Assembly (NCBI RefSeq): GCF_004340205.1
Contig: NZ_SLWB01000008.1
Coordinates: 1-64,000 of the forward strand
Direction of reading: 5' to 3'
DNA: 64,000 nt
From: Acetobacteroides hydrogenigenes
Lineage (GTDB): Bacteria; Bacteroidota; Bacteroidia; Bacteroidales; ZOR0009
Under the pieces are notes generated by a model. That model worked only from the letters and a program-made list of their open reading frames with translations. It ran no database searches and was not told where the DNA came from. Made by a program: the position numbers and the translations under genes. Below, one piece after another: positions 26,409 through 35,172 of the stretch (positions are counted from its first letter, which is position 1; every line of letters starts with the position of its first letter).

Positions 26409-27400
26409 TGCTTTTGCCTATATATTTCGATATACTCAGGTTCAATTCTGACATGACTCACAAACGAAGGAAATGAATCTAACTTCACTTTTACATGATT
26501 CGAAAATGAAGATCTTTCGTCAAAACGAGTACTAAGCTTAAAAAGAGATGGCTGAATTTTTCCATAATCCCTTAAAGCGACTCTAAATGACACTTCAGCA
26601 TGAGAAGGGATTAGAAGAATAGAGGTAGAATCTTCATTGTTAATGGTAATAGGAAGTTTTAGCGTACGCTCCGTAAACTTTGCTACATCAACAGTGTAAA
26701 TTACCTCTCTTTGATCTGTTACAACATTTTTTTCTTCTAACAATGCCACAACACCTCTTGTTGACTCATTTAATGCATCTCCAACAATTGTAGCAGTACG
26801 CACATATTTTTTATTTCTAATAACACTCTCAGGACCACTTACAAGCACGCTATCTGGTGTCAATTTTATTCCACCAATCTGCATATACTGCTCTTCAAAA
26901 GTAAACTTAGAACTTGCAACTACGGGAACTCTTTTGGTATAAGGTGTAGAAAAATGAAAGAATAGAGTATCTGGAATAATATTCTCTATCTTCATATTAG
27001 TAGGCAGTTGTGTTGAAAGGTTTGATTTAAGGGAGTTTGTAAGAATGAAGTAATTTCCTTTGGATCCATAGTAACGATGCAAACGATACGACGAAATATC
27101 AACTGTAAAAGGAGAAAACGTTGACCCCAACTTATATCGTAGAATAGTATACCCCTTAGTCTTAACCTGAATCTTAAGAACAGGAGTTCCTTCGTCAACC
27201 AGCATCTTATCCGTTTCGTTATATACTACTTTTGCAGGCATTTTAAGATCAATAAGGTAATCCCCCCCAAGCTTATTAAAGTACCAAATAATGCTAGAGA
27301 ACAAGAGAAAGAAGCAGAAAAGAACGACTTTCCCATTAATACGAATTCTTCGCTTCCATCCAACTATATCAGAAAAACCTTCAAAAAAATGAGTTTTCAT
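26405..27400 (-). CDS. YbbR/CdaR-like domain protein
   Basis: About 331 residues from the ATG at 27400 (an earlier in-frame start at 27439 is less likely). One N-terminal transmembrane helix (about 19-37, KVVLFCFFLLFSSIIWYF) is followed by extracytoplasmic beta-rich YbbR-like repeats (for example KRVPVVASSKFTFEEQY, VSGPESVI). In Firmicutes CdaR regulates the c-di-AMP cyclase CdaA; no cyclase gene lies here, so only the domain call is firm. First gene of the ybbR-coaE-djlA-type operon, after the yajC terminator. Confidence 0.82.
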   Translation of the reverse strand: MKTHFFEGFSDIVGWKRRIRINGKVVLFCFFLLFSSIIWYFNKLGGDYLIDLKMPAKVVYNETDKMLVDEGTPVLKIQVKTKGYTILRYKLGSTFSPFTVDISSYRLHRYYGSKGNYFILTNSLKSNLSTQLPTNMKIENIIPDTLFFHFSTPYTKRVPVVASSKFTFEEQYMQIGGIKLTPDSVLVSGPESVIRNKKYVRTATIVGDALNESTRGVVALLEEKNVVTDQREVIYTVDVAKFTERTLKLPITINNEDSTSILLIPSHAEVSFRVALRDYGKIQPSLFKLSTRFDERSSFSNHVKVKLDSFPSFVSHVRIEPEYIEIYRQKQ

Positions 27401-27495
27401 CAAAACAAGAATGCTTAATTGGCAAAACGTTACCGTCAAACAACCTTAACACCTGCACTCATCGGCGAATTGTAGATATCATACACCTATAAGCA

Positions 27496-27539
27496 AAAAG
27501 GCTTTCTTTTTCATCGGGAATGAAATTCGAAAGCCTTTT
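27496..27539 (-). terminator. Terminator after yajC
   Basis: AAAAGGCTTTC pairs with GAAAGCCTTTT across a 22-base loop; on the minus strand a T-run follows. It separates nusB-DUF1573-yajC from the downstream ybbR operon. Confidence 0.75.
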
Positions 27540-27554
27540 AATTTAAGCTAATAA

Positions 27555-27872
27555 CTAGCGTGTTTGAGCGTCGCTCATATCCTTAAGGATAGCCGATTTA
27601 TCCATTTTAATGCGAACATCGCCACCTACATCAACAGTAACATACTGTTCAGTAATGTCTACTATTTTTCCGTAAATACCTCCAATTGTAACAATTTTAT
27701 CACCCTTTTGGAGATTGCTGCGAAACTTAGCGAGCTCCTTTTGCTTTTTTTGCTGAGGGCGAATCATAAAAAAGTACATCACAACAATGATGAGAACCAT
27801 CATTATAAGCATGCTCAAACCGCCACCTTGAGGCTGAGCCGCTTGTAAAAGAACAGTTGAAAAGTTTGTCAT
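27555..27872 (-). CDS. yajC: Preprotein translocase subunit YajC
   Basis: 105 residues. The single transmembrane helix (LIMMVLIIVVMYFFMI, about 20-36) is followed by the signature RPQQKKQKELAKFRSNLQKGDKIVTIGGIYGKI. YajC associates with SecDF in the Sec export machinery. It lies 13 bases after the DUF1573 lipoprotein gene and ends at its own terminator. Confidence 0.95.
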   Translation of the reverse strand: MTNFSTVLLQAAQPQGGGLSMLIMMVLIIVVMYFFMIRPQQKKQKELAKFRSNLQKGDKIVTIGGIYGKIVDITEQYVTVDVGGDVRIKMDKSAILKDMSDAQTR

Positions 27873-27885
27873 TCCTGGGTTTTAT

Positions 27886-28305
27886 TTATTTAAAATTATC
27901 CACAATTCCAGTAAGCGTAACCGTTACATAATCGGGTACTCCATTTGTTTTAAACGTAATCGATTTTTGCTGGGTTCCATTCCATCCCTCAGAATCAAAG
28001 GTAACCTCAACAGTTCGTTTCTCTCCAGGTTTCACCGGCGTATTATCATACTTTGGCGTTGCACATCCGCACGATGGCAGTGCTTCGTAAATAACCAAAT
28101 CGGCACTTCCTGCATTTTCAAAGGTATAAAAAAGCACGACTTTTTCGCCTTGTTTTACCACCCCAAAATCTACCGATTCTTCAGCAAAACGCATAACTGG
28201 CTGTTTTTTAACACCAGACATTTGTCGCCCATCTTTGCTTTTATCAGCAGCACCACAACCGCACAAAACAAATAATCCCAAAATAATTGGTAACAAACGC
28301 TTCAT
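27886..28305 (-). CDS. DUF1573 lipoprotein
   Basis: 139 residues. The signal peptide ends in a lipobox (LFVLCGCG), so it should be lipid-anchored. One DUF1573 beta-sandwich (RFAEESVDFGVVKQGEKVVLFYTFENAG) contains the conserved SCGC motif (LPSCGCATPKYDNTPVKPGE). DUF1573 proteins are abundant and unexplained in this phylum; the Cys pair suggests a redox or metal site, but that is inference. It lies 5 bases after nusB and 13 before yajC. A two-domain relative is at 57781. Confidence 0.85.
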   Translation of the reverse strand: MKRLLPIILGLFVLCGCGAADKSKDGRQMSGVKKQPVMRFAEESVDFGVVKQGEKVVLFYTFENAGSADLVIYEALPSCGCATPKYDNTPVKPGEKRTVEVTFDSEGWNGTQQKSITFKTNGVPDYVTVTLTGIVDNFK

Positions 28306-28310
28306 TCGAT

Positions 28311-29279
28311 CTATTCTTCCGGAATAATACTTAGAGGATCAATTAGCCCTAGACCTTTCTTCTCAATAACCTTCTTCTCTGTAAGGTCTTTCACTATTTT
28401 ATCAAGAACCCCATTTATAAAAACACTACTATTAGGGGTACTGTAGTACTTTGCGATATCAATATACTCGTTCAAGGTTATATTAACTGGAATGTCTTTA
28501 AAATCAATCAATTCAGCAATAGCCTCAACAAGTATTAGAATGTCCATGTAAGCAATTCGATCAACGTCCCAGTTTTTGGTATACTCGTCAACAATTTCGC
28601 GATATTGAACATGATTAACAGTAGCCTTTCTAAACAAACGTTTGGCAAATTCAACATCCGACTCATCTTTATACAAAGGAAGCAATCCTTTATACGAAGG
28701 CTGATCTTCTCTAAACTTAGCAATAGTTCTCACAATCATACCAAGCACAAACTCCACCTCATCGATCCAATAGATGCTCTGATCTTCAACAATTTGATAC
28801 AAATCATCAAAATCCTCGATCTCATTGGTGAAAAAGTTGATAGCCAAAGACTGATCCTGCTCAAAAGATCGACCAGCATCATTCATATAGTCAATATAAT
28901 ACTGGCTTGACACTAACCGAGTATACAACTTCTTTACCAGTTCAGGGTAGCACTCCCAAGAAAGCTTATTTTGATAAAGTCGCTTAGCAAGCTGTTCGTT
29001 TTTTCGTAAAATATCAACGACTTTATTGTCAACAAACTTTGTATTGGGCTTTTTTTCTTCAGGAGTCGGCCTAAATTTTTGTTTTCCAATTTCAATTCGA
29101 TTCTGGGCAAAATCTGCTACTTCTACAAAAAGCTGCATCAAAAAGTGGTAAAGATCATAGGTTTTCTCAATACTCAGGAAAAGTTCCTTTTCCGATCCAC
29201 TAATTGTTTTGTCTCCACCCTTAAAATGACCATAAAGAGCTTTTAAAACCTTAATTCGAAGTAGTCTTCTGCTTACCAT
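28311..29279 (-). CDS. nusB: Transcription antitermination factor NusB (long Bacteroidota form)
   Basis: About 322 residues from the ATG at 29279; the frame extends to 29342, but a -7-like TACCTTTA at 29319-29312 falls inside that extension. It begins MVSRRLLRIKVLKALYGHFK. The NusB fold lies in the C-terminal half (DRIAYMDILILVEAIAELIDFKDIPVNITLNEYIDIAKYYS, then FINGVLDKIVKDL). The N-terminal half is an extension not found in the 140-residue enterobacterial protein but typical for this phylum. It acts with NusE on rRNA operon antitermination. Confidence 0.93.
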   Translation of the reverse strand: MVSRRLLRIKVLKALYGHFKGGDKTISGSEKELFLSIEKTYDLYHFLMQLFVEVADFAQNRIEIGKQKFRPTPEEKKPNTKFVDNKVVDILRKNEQLAKRLYQNKLSWECYPELVKKLYTRLVSSQYYIDYMNDAGRSFEQDQSLAINFFTNEIEDFDDLYQIVEDQSIYWIDEVEFVLGMIVRTIAKFREDQPSYKGLLPLYKDESDVEFAKRLFRKATVNHVQYREIVDEYTKNWDVDRIAYMDILILVEAIAELIDFKDIPVNITLNEYIDIAKYYSTPNSSVFINGVLDKIVKDLTEKKVIEKKGLGLIDPLSIIPEE

Positions 29280-29454
29280 AATAATAAAGAACGTTGTATT
29301 TGAATTTGGCGTAAAGGTATGGTTTTGATAACGGTTTAACAAACCTCTTTAAAAAAAATAAGGGAACAAGATTCTAAGCAACACAATAGAGGAATAAAGA
29401 CCAAAAATAACACGAATCTCAGCATTAACCTGTTTTAACATACATTATTTTTGC

Positions 29455-29462
29455 TAAATTTG
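29455..29462 (+). promoter_or_regulatory. -7 box TAAATTTG for the PUR-domain gene
   Basis: Exact TAnnTTTG match. It lies downstream of the first possible start codon (29451), so that start is excluded, and it precedes the ATG pair at 29493/29496. Confidence 0.55.
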
Positions 29463-29492
29463 TCTTGTGTTGAATTAAAAAATGAGGGAATC

Positions 29493-29873
29493 ATGATGGA
29501 GTACGATTTGCAAGAGAAAGAACACCCTATAGGTAAAGCAGAAGAGATTTATTCAGACTCGTTTAGAGCTGGCAAGCGCACCTACTTCTTTGATGTTAAA
29601 GCCACGAAGTATTCAGAATACTATATAACAATAACCGAAAGTAAAAGAAAACTCCAAAAAAACGGGAAATCCCTATACGAGAAACACCAAATTTATCTTT
29701 TCAAAGAAGATTTTGAAAAATTCACACACGCATTAAATTGTGCATTAAGCCATATCAAGCAAAACCAACCTGAAATAAGTACATTAAGACCATCAACACA
29801 TAAAGAAGAATACAATGATGGAATTAACGAGTTATTAGTCCCTGTTTTAGACTTTGAAGACTTGGATAAATAA
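29493..29873 (+). CDS. PUR-alpha-like nucleic-acid-binding protein (DUF3276)
   Basis: About 126 residues. The single PUR repeat is AGKRTYFFDVKATKYSEYYITITESKRK, followed by KHQIYLFKEDFEKFTHALNCAL, the typical whirly-like beta-beta-beta-beta-alpha arrangement. Small single-PUR proteins bind DNA and RNA; the spirochaete homologue represses translation. A start at 29451 is ruled out by the promoter. Monocistronic with a terminator at 29917. Confidence 0.85.
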   Translation: MMEYDLQEKEHPIGKAEEIYSDSFRAGKRTYFFDVKATKYSEYYITITESKRKLQKNGKSLYEKHQIYLFKEDFEKFTHALNCALSHIKQNQPEISTLRPSTHKEEYNDGINELLVPVLDFEDLDK

Positions 29874-29916
29874 AAAGAATTACACAGGCTGCTTTTACCA
29901 TTTCTCAAATTAAAAT

Positions 29917-29956
29917 ACAAAAGCAATGGCGATTAGATTAATCGCCATTGCTTTTT
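29917..29956. terminator. Bidirectional terminator
   Basis: AAGCAATGGCGATTA pairs with TAATCGCCATTGCTT around a short loop with A- and T-runs outside. It separates the PUR gene and the convergent SusD-like gene. Confidence 0.92.
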
Positions 29957-30025
29957 ATCAACAACTAGAGAGGCCGACCTCACGGCCTGCCCCTCTTTAA
30001 ACAAACTGCTATACGAAACTAAACA

Positions 30026-31606
30026 TTACTGCTTGCCACCTCCGGCCCACCAAACTTTTACGGATAGTGCATCACCACCCATAGATGTTGCCGCAGCTTT
30101 CACATTTTCTTTATTTAAAGTATATTCAGAAATAGCGTATGAAAAACGAGCGACAATATCATTACCCGACTCAAAACCAGGAATAGGTTCAAAAGTTATG
30201 TCTCCATAGGTTTTTTCACCAGGCTTTACAAGAGATTTAGGATACCCAGTTCTACGATATTCAGCCCATGCTTCATAAGCCTGAGAGTACAAGTGAATAT
30301 ACTTAGACGTAATAAGCATTTCTTTTTTCTTATCGGCTGCTGCTGCATTCCACTTTGCTGTTATTGCCGCTACATATGCATTCTTATCAGTAGCATTAAC
30401 TTTCCACATATCTAACGAAGCATCTACCCCTTTAAGGAATGACACTGCATCATTATCTTTTACTTCACTAATCATAAAGCAAACGGTTGGATAATCAAGC
30501 AATACAGAACCAAATTCAGGCTGCAAATTAACAGGAGATAGCAAAGGTTTCTTCCCATCTGGTTTTAAATTAATAACATTTGCATTTGCAGAAACAAACG
30601 CTGCTGTTTCTGTATCATCCATGCCATATGGAACTCCGATGGTATTATTATCCATTGTTGGCCCTCTATAAATAGCCAATCGAGGATCTATAATCCCGTT
30701 AAATGGATTTACAAAACCCTTATCGCTATCATCCATTCCTTTAAGTAAGTTTACAAACTGCTTTGTTAGCGTAAAGTCATTTCTATTATCGGTAAAGAAA
30801 CCAAAATAGATTGGAGCTTCATTTGGAGATCCAGAGCCAATAAAACTAAATACTGCATTGTCATCATTAGATTCAAAAACGCCATCTTCTATTGCGTTTT
30901 TAGCTTCTGCTAAATAGGCATTATCAACTTTTGAAGCACGAAGAGCAACACGTAGACGAAGTGAATTAGCAAACTTAATCCACTTATCAATATCACCTCC
31001 ATAGATAATATCACCTGAAGTCCATCCGTTAGAGCAAGTCTTAAGATCTGCCGCAGCTTGCTTTAATTTAGCAACCATTCCTTTATATATATCAGATTGC
31101 TTGTCATACTTTGGTTTTGGATATTTCACAGGATCAAAAGCCTGACTATAAGGAATATCTCCAAATGAATCAGTAAGTAGTTGAAAAATCCATGTTTCCA
31201 TGATATCGCATGTTGCGATCTGCATTTTATTATCTCCATAAGCAGACATACTACCCTTAGTCGCAGGATCGGTATTCAACTCCTTTATTTTTTCAAAGTT
31301 TAACATCCAAATGTATGAATTACGGAAAAATCCATTCATAACATTATCTCTAAACTGATACCGATCCTCTGAAGTATAGTTTATTTGGCACCATTGTTGA
31401 CATGCAACTGCAGACTGTCGTCCAGTGTACCAAACATCGTAAAAGTTATATGCAAACTGACGAGTAGCATAGGTAAAGATGTATGGAGTTGGCGATGCAT
31501 CAGACCTATTGGGGTTTGTGTTTATCTCTTCAAAGTTTGTATCGCAACCACCTATGAGAAGCGCACCCAAACTTAAAATCAGACTATATTTTAGTAACTT
31601 TTTCAT
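30026..31606 (-). CDS. SusD/RagB-like outer-membrane lipoprotein (SusD-like group 2)
   Basis: 526 residues. Signal peptide with lipobox (LLIGGCDTNFEEINTNPNRS), the classic SusD start. Helical SusD core features include YIFTYATRQFAYNFYDVWYT, YIWMLNFEKIKELN and the TPR-like region IYKGMVAKLKQAAADL. The sequence looks like the Pfam SusD-like 2 group. It forms the lid over the SusC channel, binding the nutrient at the surface. It starts 16 bases after the SusC gene. No glycosidase or peptidase gene is nearby, so the substrate cannot be inferred. Confidence 0.93.
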   Translation of the reverse strand: MKKLLKYSLILSLGALLIGGCDTNFEEINTNPNRSDASPTPYIFTYATRQFAYNFYDVWYTGRQSAVACQQWCQINYTSEDRYQFRDNVMNGFFRNSYIWMLNFEKIKELNTDPATKGSMSAYGDNKMQIATCDIMETWIFQLLTDSFGDIPYSQAFDPVKYPKPKYDKQSDIYKGMVAKLKQAAADLKTCSNGWTSGDIIYGGDIDKWIKFANSLRLRVALRASKVDNAYLAEAKNAIEDGVFESNDDNAVFSFIGSGSPNEAPIYFGFFTDNRNDFTLTKQFVNLLKGMDDSDKGFVNPFNGIIDPRLAIYRGPTMDNNTIGVPYGMDDTETAAFVSANANVINLKPDGKKPLLSPVNLQPEFGSVLLDYPTVCFMISEVKDNDAVSFLKGVDASLDMWKVNATDKNAYVAAITAKWNAAAADKKKEMLITSKYIHLYSQAYEAWAEYRRTGYPKSLVKPGEKTYGDITFEPIPGFESGNDIVARFSYAISEYTLNKENVKAAATSMGGDALSVKVWWAGGGKQ

Positions 31607-31622
31607 ATTCTCTCAATTTTAA

Positions 31623-34600
31623 TTAAAAGTTAAAGTTTACTCCAACACCATACGTTGCAACAGATGGAAGGTAACCACCTTCTACTCCTTGTGCATTTGA
31701 TCCAGCCATTTGCAGGTATTCTGGATCAAAGTGTTGTTGATCAGCAAACCAAGTTTTCAGATTTCTTCCAAAGAAAGAAACTCTCAAACCTGAGACTGGA
31801 CCAGTCCACTTCTTTGGGATTGTTACACCAAAACGAACTTCACGAAGTTTCAAATAATCCGTTTTAAATATATTCTGAGTATCAGGACCAGAGTAGTGAT
31901 CTCGGCTATAACGAGAACCTGCAATTGCTTTTGTGTTTTTTACAGCAACCTGAGAAGTAGTACCATCTGCATTTAGGTAAGTAATTGAACCGTCTAGTGC
32001 GTTATACTTTCCATAAACACCATCGAGAACAAGACCTCCTCCTATACTTTTTGCCCCATCTTTCCAAGTCGTCCCCTCTGTTCCATCACTATATTTATAT
32101 TTAATTGCGTCACGAATATTAAACCCGTTCTCATTTATAGATGCAGACTCTGCCAGAATACCAGAATACATACCCCACATATAAGACGTATAATACATGT
32201 GACCTCCCTTCTGCATATCAAGAAGAATATTTGCATCAATTTGAATTCCATTATTAAACTTGTAGTTGAAAGAGTTGGTAACTCCTCCTGTAAAATCAGG
32301 ATTAACATTTGCCAAAGGCTTAACAGCAGAAGGTAGATATCTTCCAGTTGCACTCAACACTTTTTTACCATCCTTGTCATAAACAAAATCAGTACCATAT
32401 ATTACAGGATAAGCCATTCCTTTGTAAGCCCCAACTTGAACTTTAAAAGGAGCATTACCAAGATTTAGATAGTCAAGTCCCTCTGCTATATCAACAACCT
32501 TATTGTCAAGTGTTGAAAGATTTACAGTAACATCCCAAGAGAAATTCTTAGTCTTTAAAGGTGTTCCACTAACCTGAAACTCCCAACCACTATTCTCCAT
32601 TTTACCTGCGTTAATCCATAAACTAGCCCAACCAGTTGCTCCCGAAACCTGAATAGGAACAATCTGATTTTTTGTATCTTTCGTAAAATAAGAAACATCT
32701 ACTCCAAATCTGCTCTTAAACAACTTCGCCTCAAAGCCTACTTCCCAAGACTTTGTCTCTTCAGGCTTTAGTTTTGCATTTGCGAGTTGAGTAGGTAAAG
32801 AATATCGAGGATCTGAACCAAATGGAGTTTCTGCGGCAAAGTAATTTGACAAATTGTAAGCATCAGTATCGTTTCCAACCTGAGCATATCCACCACGTAA
32901 CTTTGCATAATCAATAAAACCAAAGGACTTAAAAACTTCCAATTCGCTAAGTACAAGACTTAGGTTTACAGACGGATAAAAATAACTATTGCTTCCACTT
33001 GGAAGAGTTGAAGACCAGTCATTTCTAGCTGTTAAATCAAGGTAGACAAAACGATTATAATCTAGCGTTATGTTTCCATACAAACTATTTATCCTTTTAT
33101 GGTTTTTAGTGTCCCTAGAAGTTGCCTTAGATACAGAATTGGTTAAGTTATAAACTTCAGGTATAACTAAACCACCAACAGTTGTACCACCTGTAATATC
33201 ATACTTACGATCATTTACAGAGGCTCCCAAAATTGAACTTAAACCTATTTTATCCTCAAGAAAACGCTTATTAATGCTAAAGAATGCTTCGCCATTTACA
33301 TCATAGTTAGAACGAACATAAAGATCATAAGAAGATAAAGATTGTGAGCCTATTGCTGTACGCTCTTCTTGTTTAAGCGTATAAAAATCAACACCTAGGC
33401 GACCTGTTAGTTTTAACCATGGAGTAAAAGTAAGTGTCAAGCCCGTATTTCCGAATAGACGATCTCTACGGTCATTCTGATAGTTCATATACCTCGACCA
33501 ATATGGGTTATCAGTATACTCTGGACCTGGATTATCCCAAGAACTTCTATTCCAAGAGCGTTGAGTTCCATCAGGATTTCTCCAGTTGCTCAACTCTTTA
33601 TAATCCACAGAAGTATGAATCCACTGCCACATCTTTTGAACAGGATTTCGATCTCCATAACCTGTTTCTGGACGACCTGTTGCAGTATTTACAACATATG
33701 TAGCAGTTGCCCAACCTTCCAAATATTTAGAAAAATTATAACTGCCATTAAAATTAATTGTATTGCGCTTTAATTCACTATTAGGATAAATACCAGCAAC
33801 GTTCATATTGGTGTATGAAATTCTAGTTGATCCCTTATCTGTAGCACCAGTAAGTTGAACGTTGTTCGTATAAGTCACTCCTGTCCTAAAGAAATATTTG
33901 TAGTCATTCTTTGGATAAACCCAAGGCTTTTCTACAAGATAGTTTTTAGTATCCCACTTATCAAAAGCATTCCAGTTAAGAACCTTAACACTTGGATCAT
34001 ATTTTGGCCCCCAACTCTCATCTGTAGAGTATTGAACAACCTTGTACTCTTTCCCCTCTATCTCTTCTGTTAGGAATCCGTTCTTACCCCCTTGTGCATC
34101 AGAAAAGGTAGAACCACCACCATACAACTTTTGATAAACTGGAATAATACTTGCTTTATCCCAAGTTATACTCGAATTAACAGCACCCCCCCAGTTTTGA
34201 GCGCCAGCTTTTGCCTTTTTAGTAGTAACCATAACGACACCATTAGCAGCTCGTGAACCATAAAGAGCAGTTGCAGAAGCACCCTTTAAAATAGAAATAG
34301 ACTCTATGTCGTCAGAATTTAGATCTGACCCCATATTACCGTAATCGTAGCCCCCACCACCAGTAGCACCGTACGAAAAGTCTGAGTTATCGAGAGGAAT
34401 ACCATCAACAACAAACAAAGGTTGATTGTTTTGTGTAAGAGATGTCACTCCGCGAACTTGAATCCGTGATCCTCCACCCATTTGACCAGAAGCACCAGTA
34501 ATCTGCACACCTGAAACACGCCCTGATAGTGAACTCACCACATTCTGGCTTCTTGCTTTAGCAAGTTCGTCCCCTTTTACATCAGAAACAGCATAACCTA

Positions 34601-34961
34601 ATGCTTGCTTCGATCGAGTAATACCTAATGCAGTTACCACAACTTCGTCAATTCGCTTAGTTTCTGCAACTAACACGACATTTATAGACGTTTTACCTTC
34701 AAGCAAAACCTCTTGTGTTTTAAAGCCCACGTAACTAAACACAAGAACCTTACCAGAGGTAGGAACACTAAGAGTGTACTTCCCTTCAATATTAGTGGAA
34801 GTGCCTACACCTGATAAACCTTTAACGATTATAGTCACACCAGGAATTGGTTGACCATCTTCAGAACTTGTTACTAGACCTGAAACTTTTGTTTGCGCTA
34901 GGGCATTGGATATACCAAAGCAAACAAAAGCTGACAGCAGTAGCAGCTTTATTCGTTTCAT
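31623..34961 (-). CDS. SusC/RagA-family TonB-linked outer-membrane transporter
   Basis: 1112 residues. Signal peptide (ending ALAQ), carboxypeptidase-regulatory-like domain (about 26-112, VSGLVTSSEDGQPIPGVTI), then the TonB box/plug with VVVTALGITRSKQALGYAVS and the SusC signature GVVMVTTKKAK, followed by a barrel to the terminal GVGVNFNF with aromatic end. It lacks an STN domain, so it is not itself wired to a FecR anti-sigma factor. With the downstream SusD-like protein it imports an unidentified oligomeric substrate powered by TonB. The gene pair looks more A+T-rich than the hut operon beside it, judged by eye. Confidence 0.95.
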   Translation of the reverse strand: MKRIKLLLLSAFVCFGISNALAQTKVSGLVTSSEDGQPIPGVTIIVKGLSGVGTSTNIEGKYTLSVPTSGKVLVFSYVGFKTQEVLLEGKTSINVVLVAETKRIDEVVVTALGITRSKQALGYAVSDVKGDELAKARSQNVVSSLSGRVSGVQITGASGQMGGGSRIQVRGVTSLTQNNQPLFVVDGIPLDNSDFSYGATGGGGYDYGNMGSDLNSDDIESISILKGASATALYGSRAANGVVMVTTKKAKAGAQNWGGAVNSSITWDKASIIPVYQKLYGGGSTFSDAQGGKNGFLTEEIEGKEYKVVQYSTDESWGPKYDPSVKVLNWNAFDKWDTKNYLVEKPWVYPKNDYKYFFRTGVTYTNNVQLTGATDKGSTRISYTNMNVAGIYPNSELKRNTINFNGSYNFSKYLEGWATATYVVNTATGRPETGYGDRNPVQKMWQWIHTSVDYKELSNWRNPDGTQRSWNRSSWDNPGPEYTDNPYWSRYMNYQNDRRDRLFGNTGLTLTFTPWLKLTGRLGVDFYTLKQEERTAIGSQSLSSYDLYVRSNYDVNGEAFFSINKRFLEDKIGLSSILGASVNDRKYDITGGTTVGGLVIPEVYNLTNSVSKATSRDTKNHKRINSLYGNITLDYNRFVYLDLTARNDWSSTLPSGSNSYFYPSVNLSLVLSELEVFKSFGFIDYAKLRGGYAQVGNDTDAYNLSNYFAAETPFGSDPRYSLPTQLANAKLKPEETKSWEVGFEAKLFKSRFGVDVSYFTKDTKNQIVPIQVSGATGWASLWINAGKMENSGWEFQVSGTPLKTKNFSWDVTVNLSTLDNKVVDIAEGLDYLNLGNAPFKVQVGAYKGMAYPVIYGTDFVYDKDGKKVLSATGRYLPSAVKPLANVNPDFTGGVTNSFNYKFNNGIQIDANILLDMQKGGHMYYTSYMWGMYSGILAESASINENGFNIRDAIKYKYSDGTEGTTWKDGAKSIGGGLVLDGVYGKYNALDGSITYLNADGTTSQVAVKNTKAIAGSRYSRDHYSGPDTQNIFKTDYLKLREVRFGVTIPKKWTGPVSGLRVSFFGRNLKTWFADQQHFDPEYLQMAGSNAQGVEGGYLPSVATYGVGVNFNF

Positions 34962-35110
34962 ATATTAGAATATTGGTTATACAGACGCAATATAAACATT
35001 TAATTATATTTTTATAACAAATCAAAAAAATATTTTCAGTCCACGACTCACTTTTTTTTACCAGTTACATGATTCTTGTCTTTAAATCAAAAAAATAACT
35101 ACTACAACAA

Positions 35111-35142
35111 AAAAAAGAGACATCCTTTATCTGGATGCCTCT
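35111..35142 (-). terminator. Terminator of the hut operon
   Basis: On the minus strand AGAGGCATCC pairs with GGATGTCTCT around a 7-base loop, then a run of T. It lies 30 bases past the ftcD stop. Confidence 0.88.
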
Positions 35143-35172
35143 ATTATATTGGGGGTAGTTGTGAAAAACCGG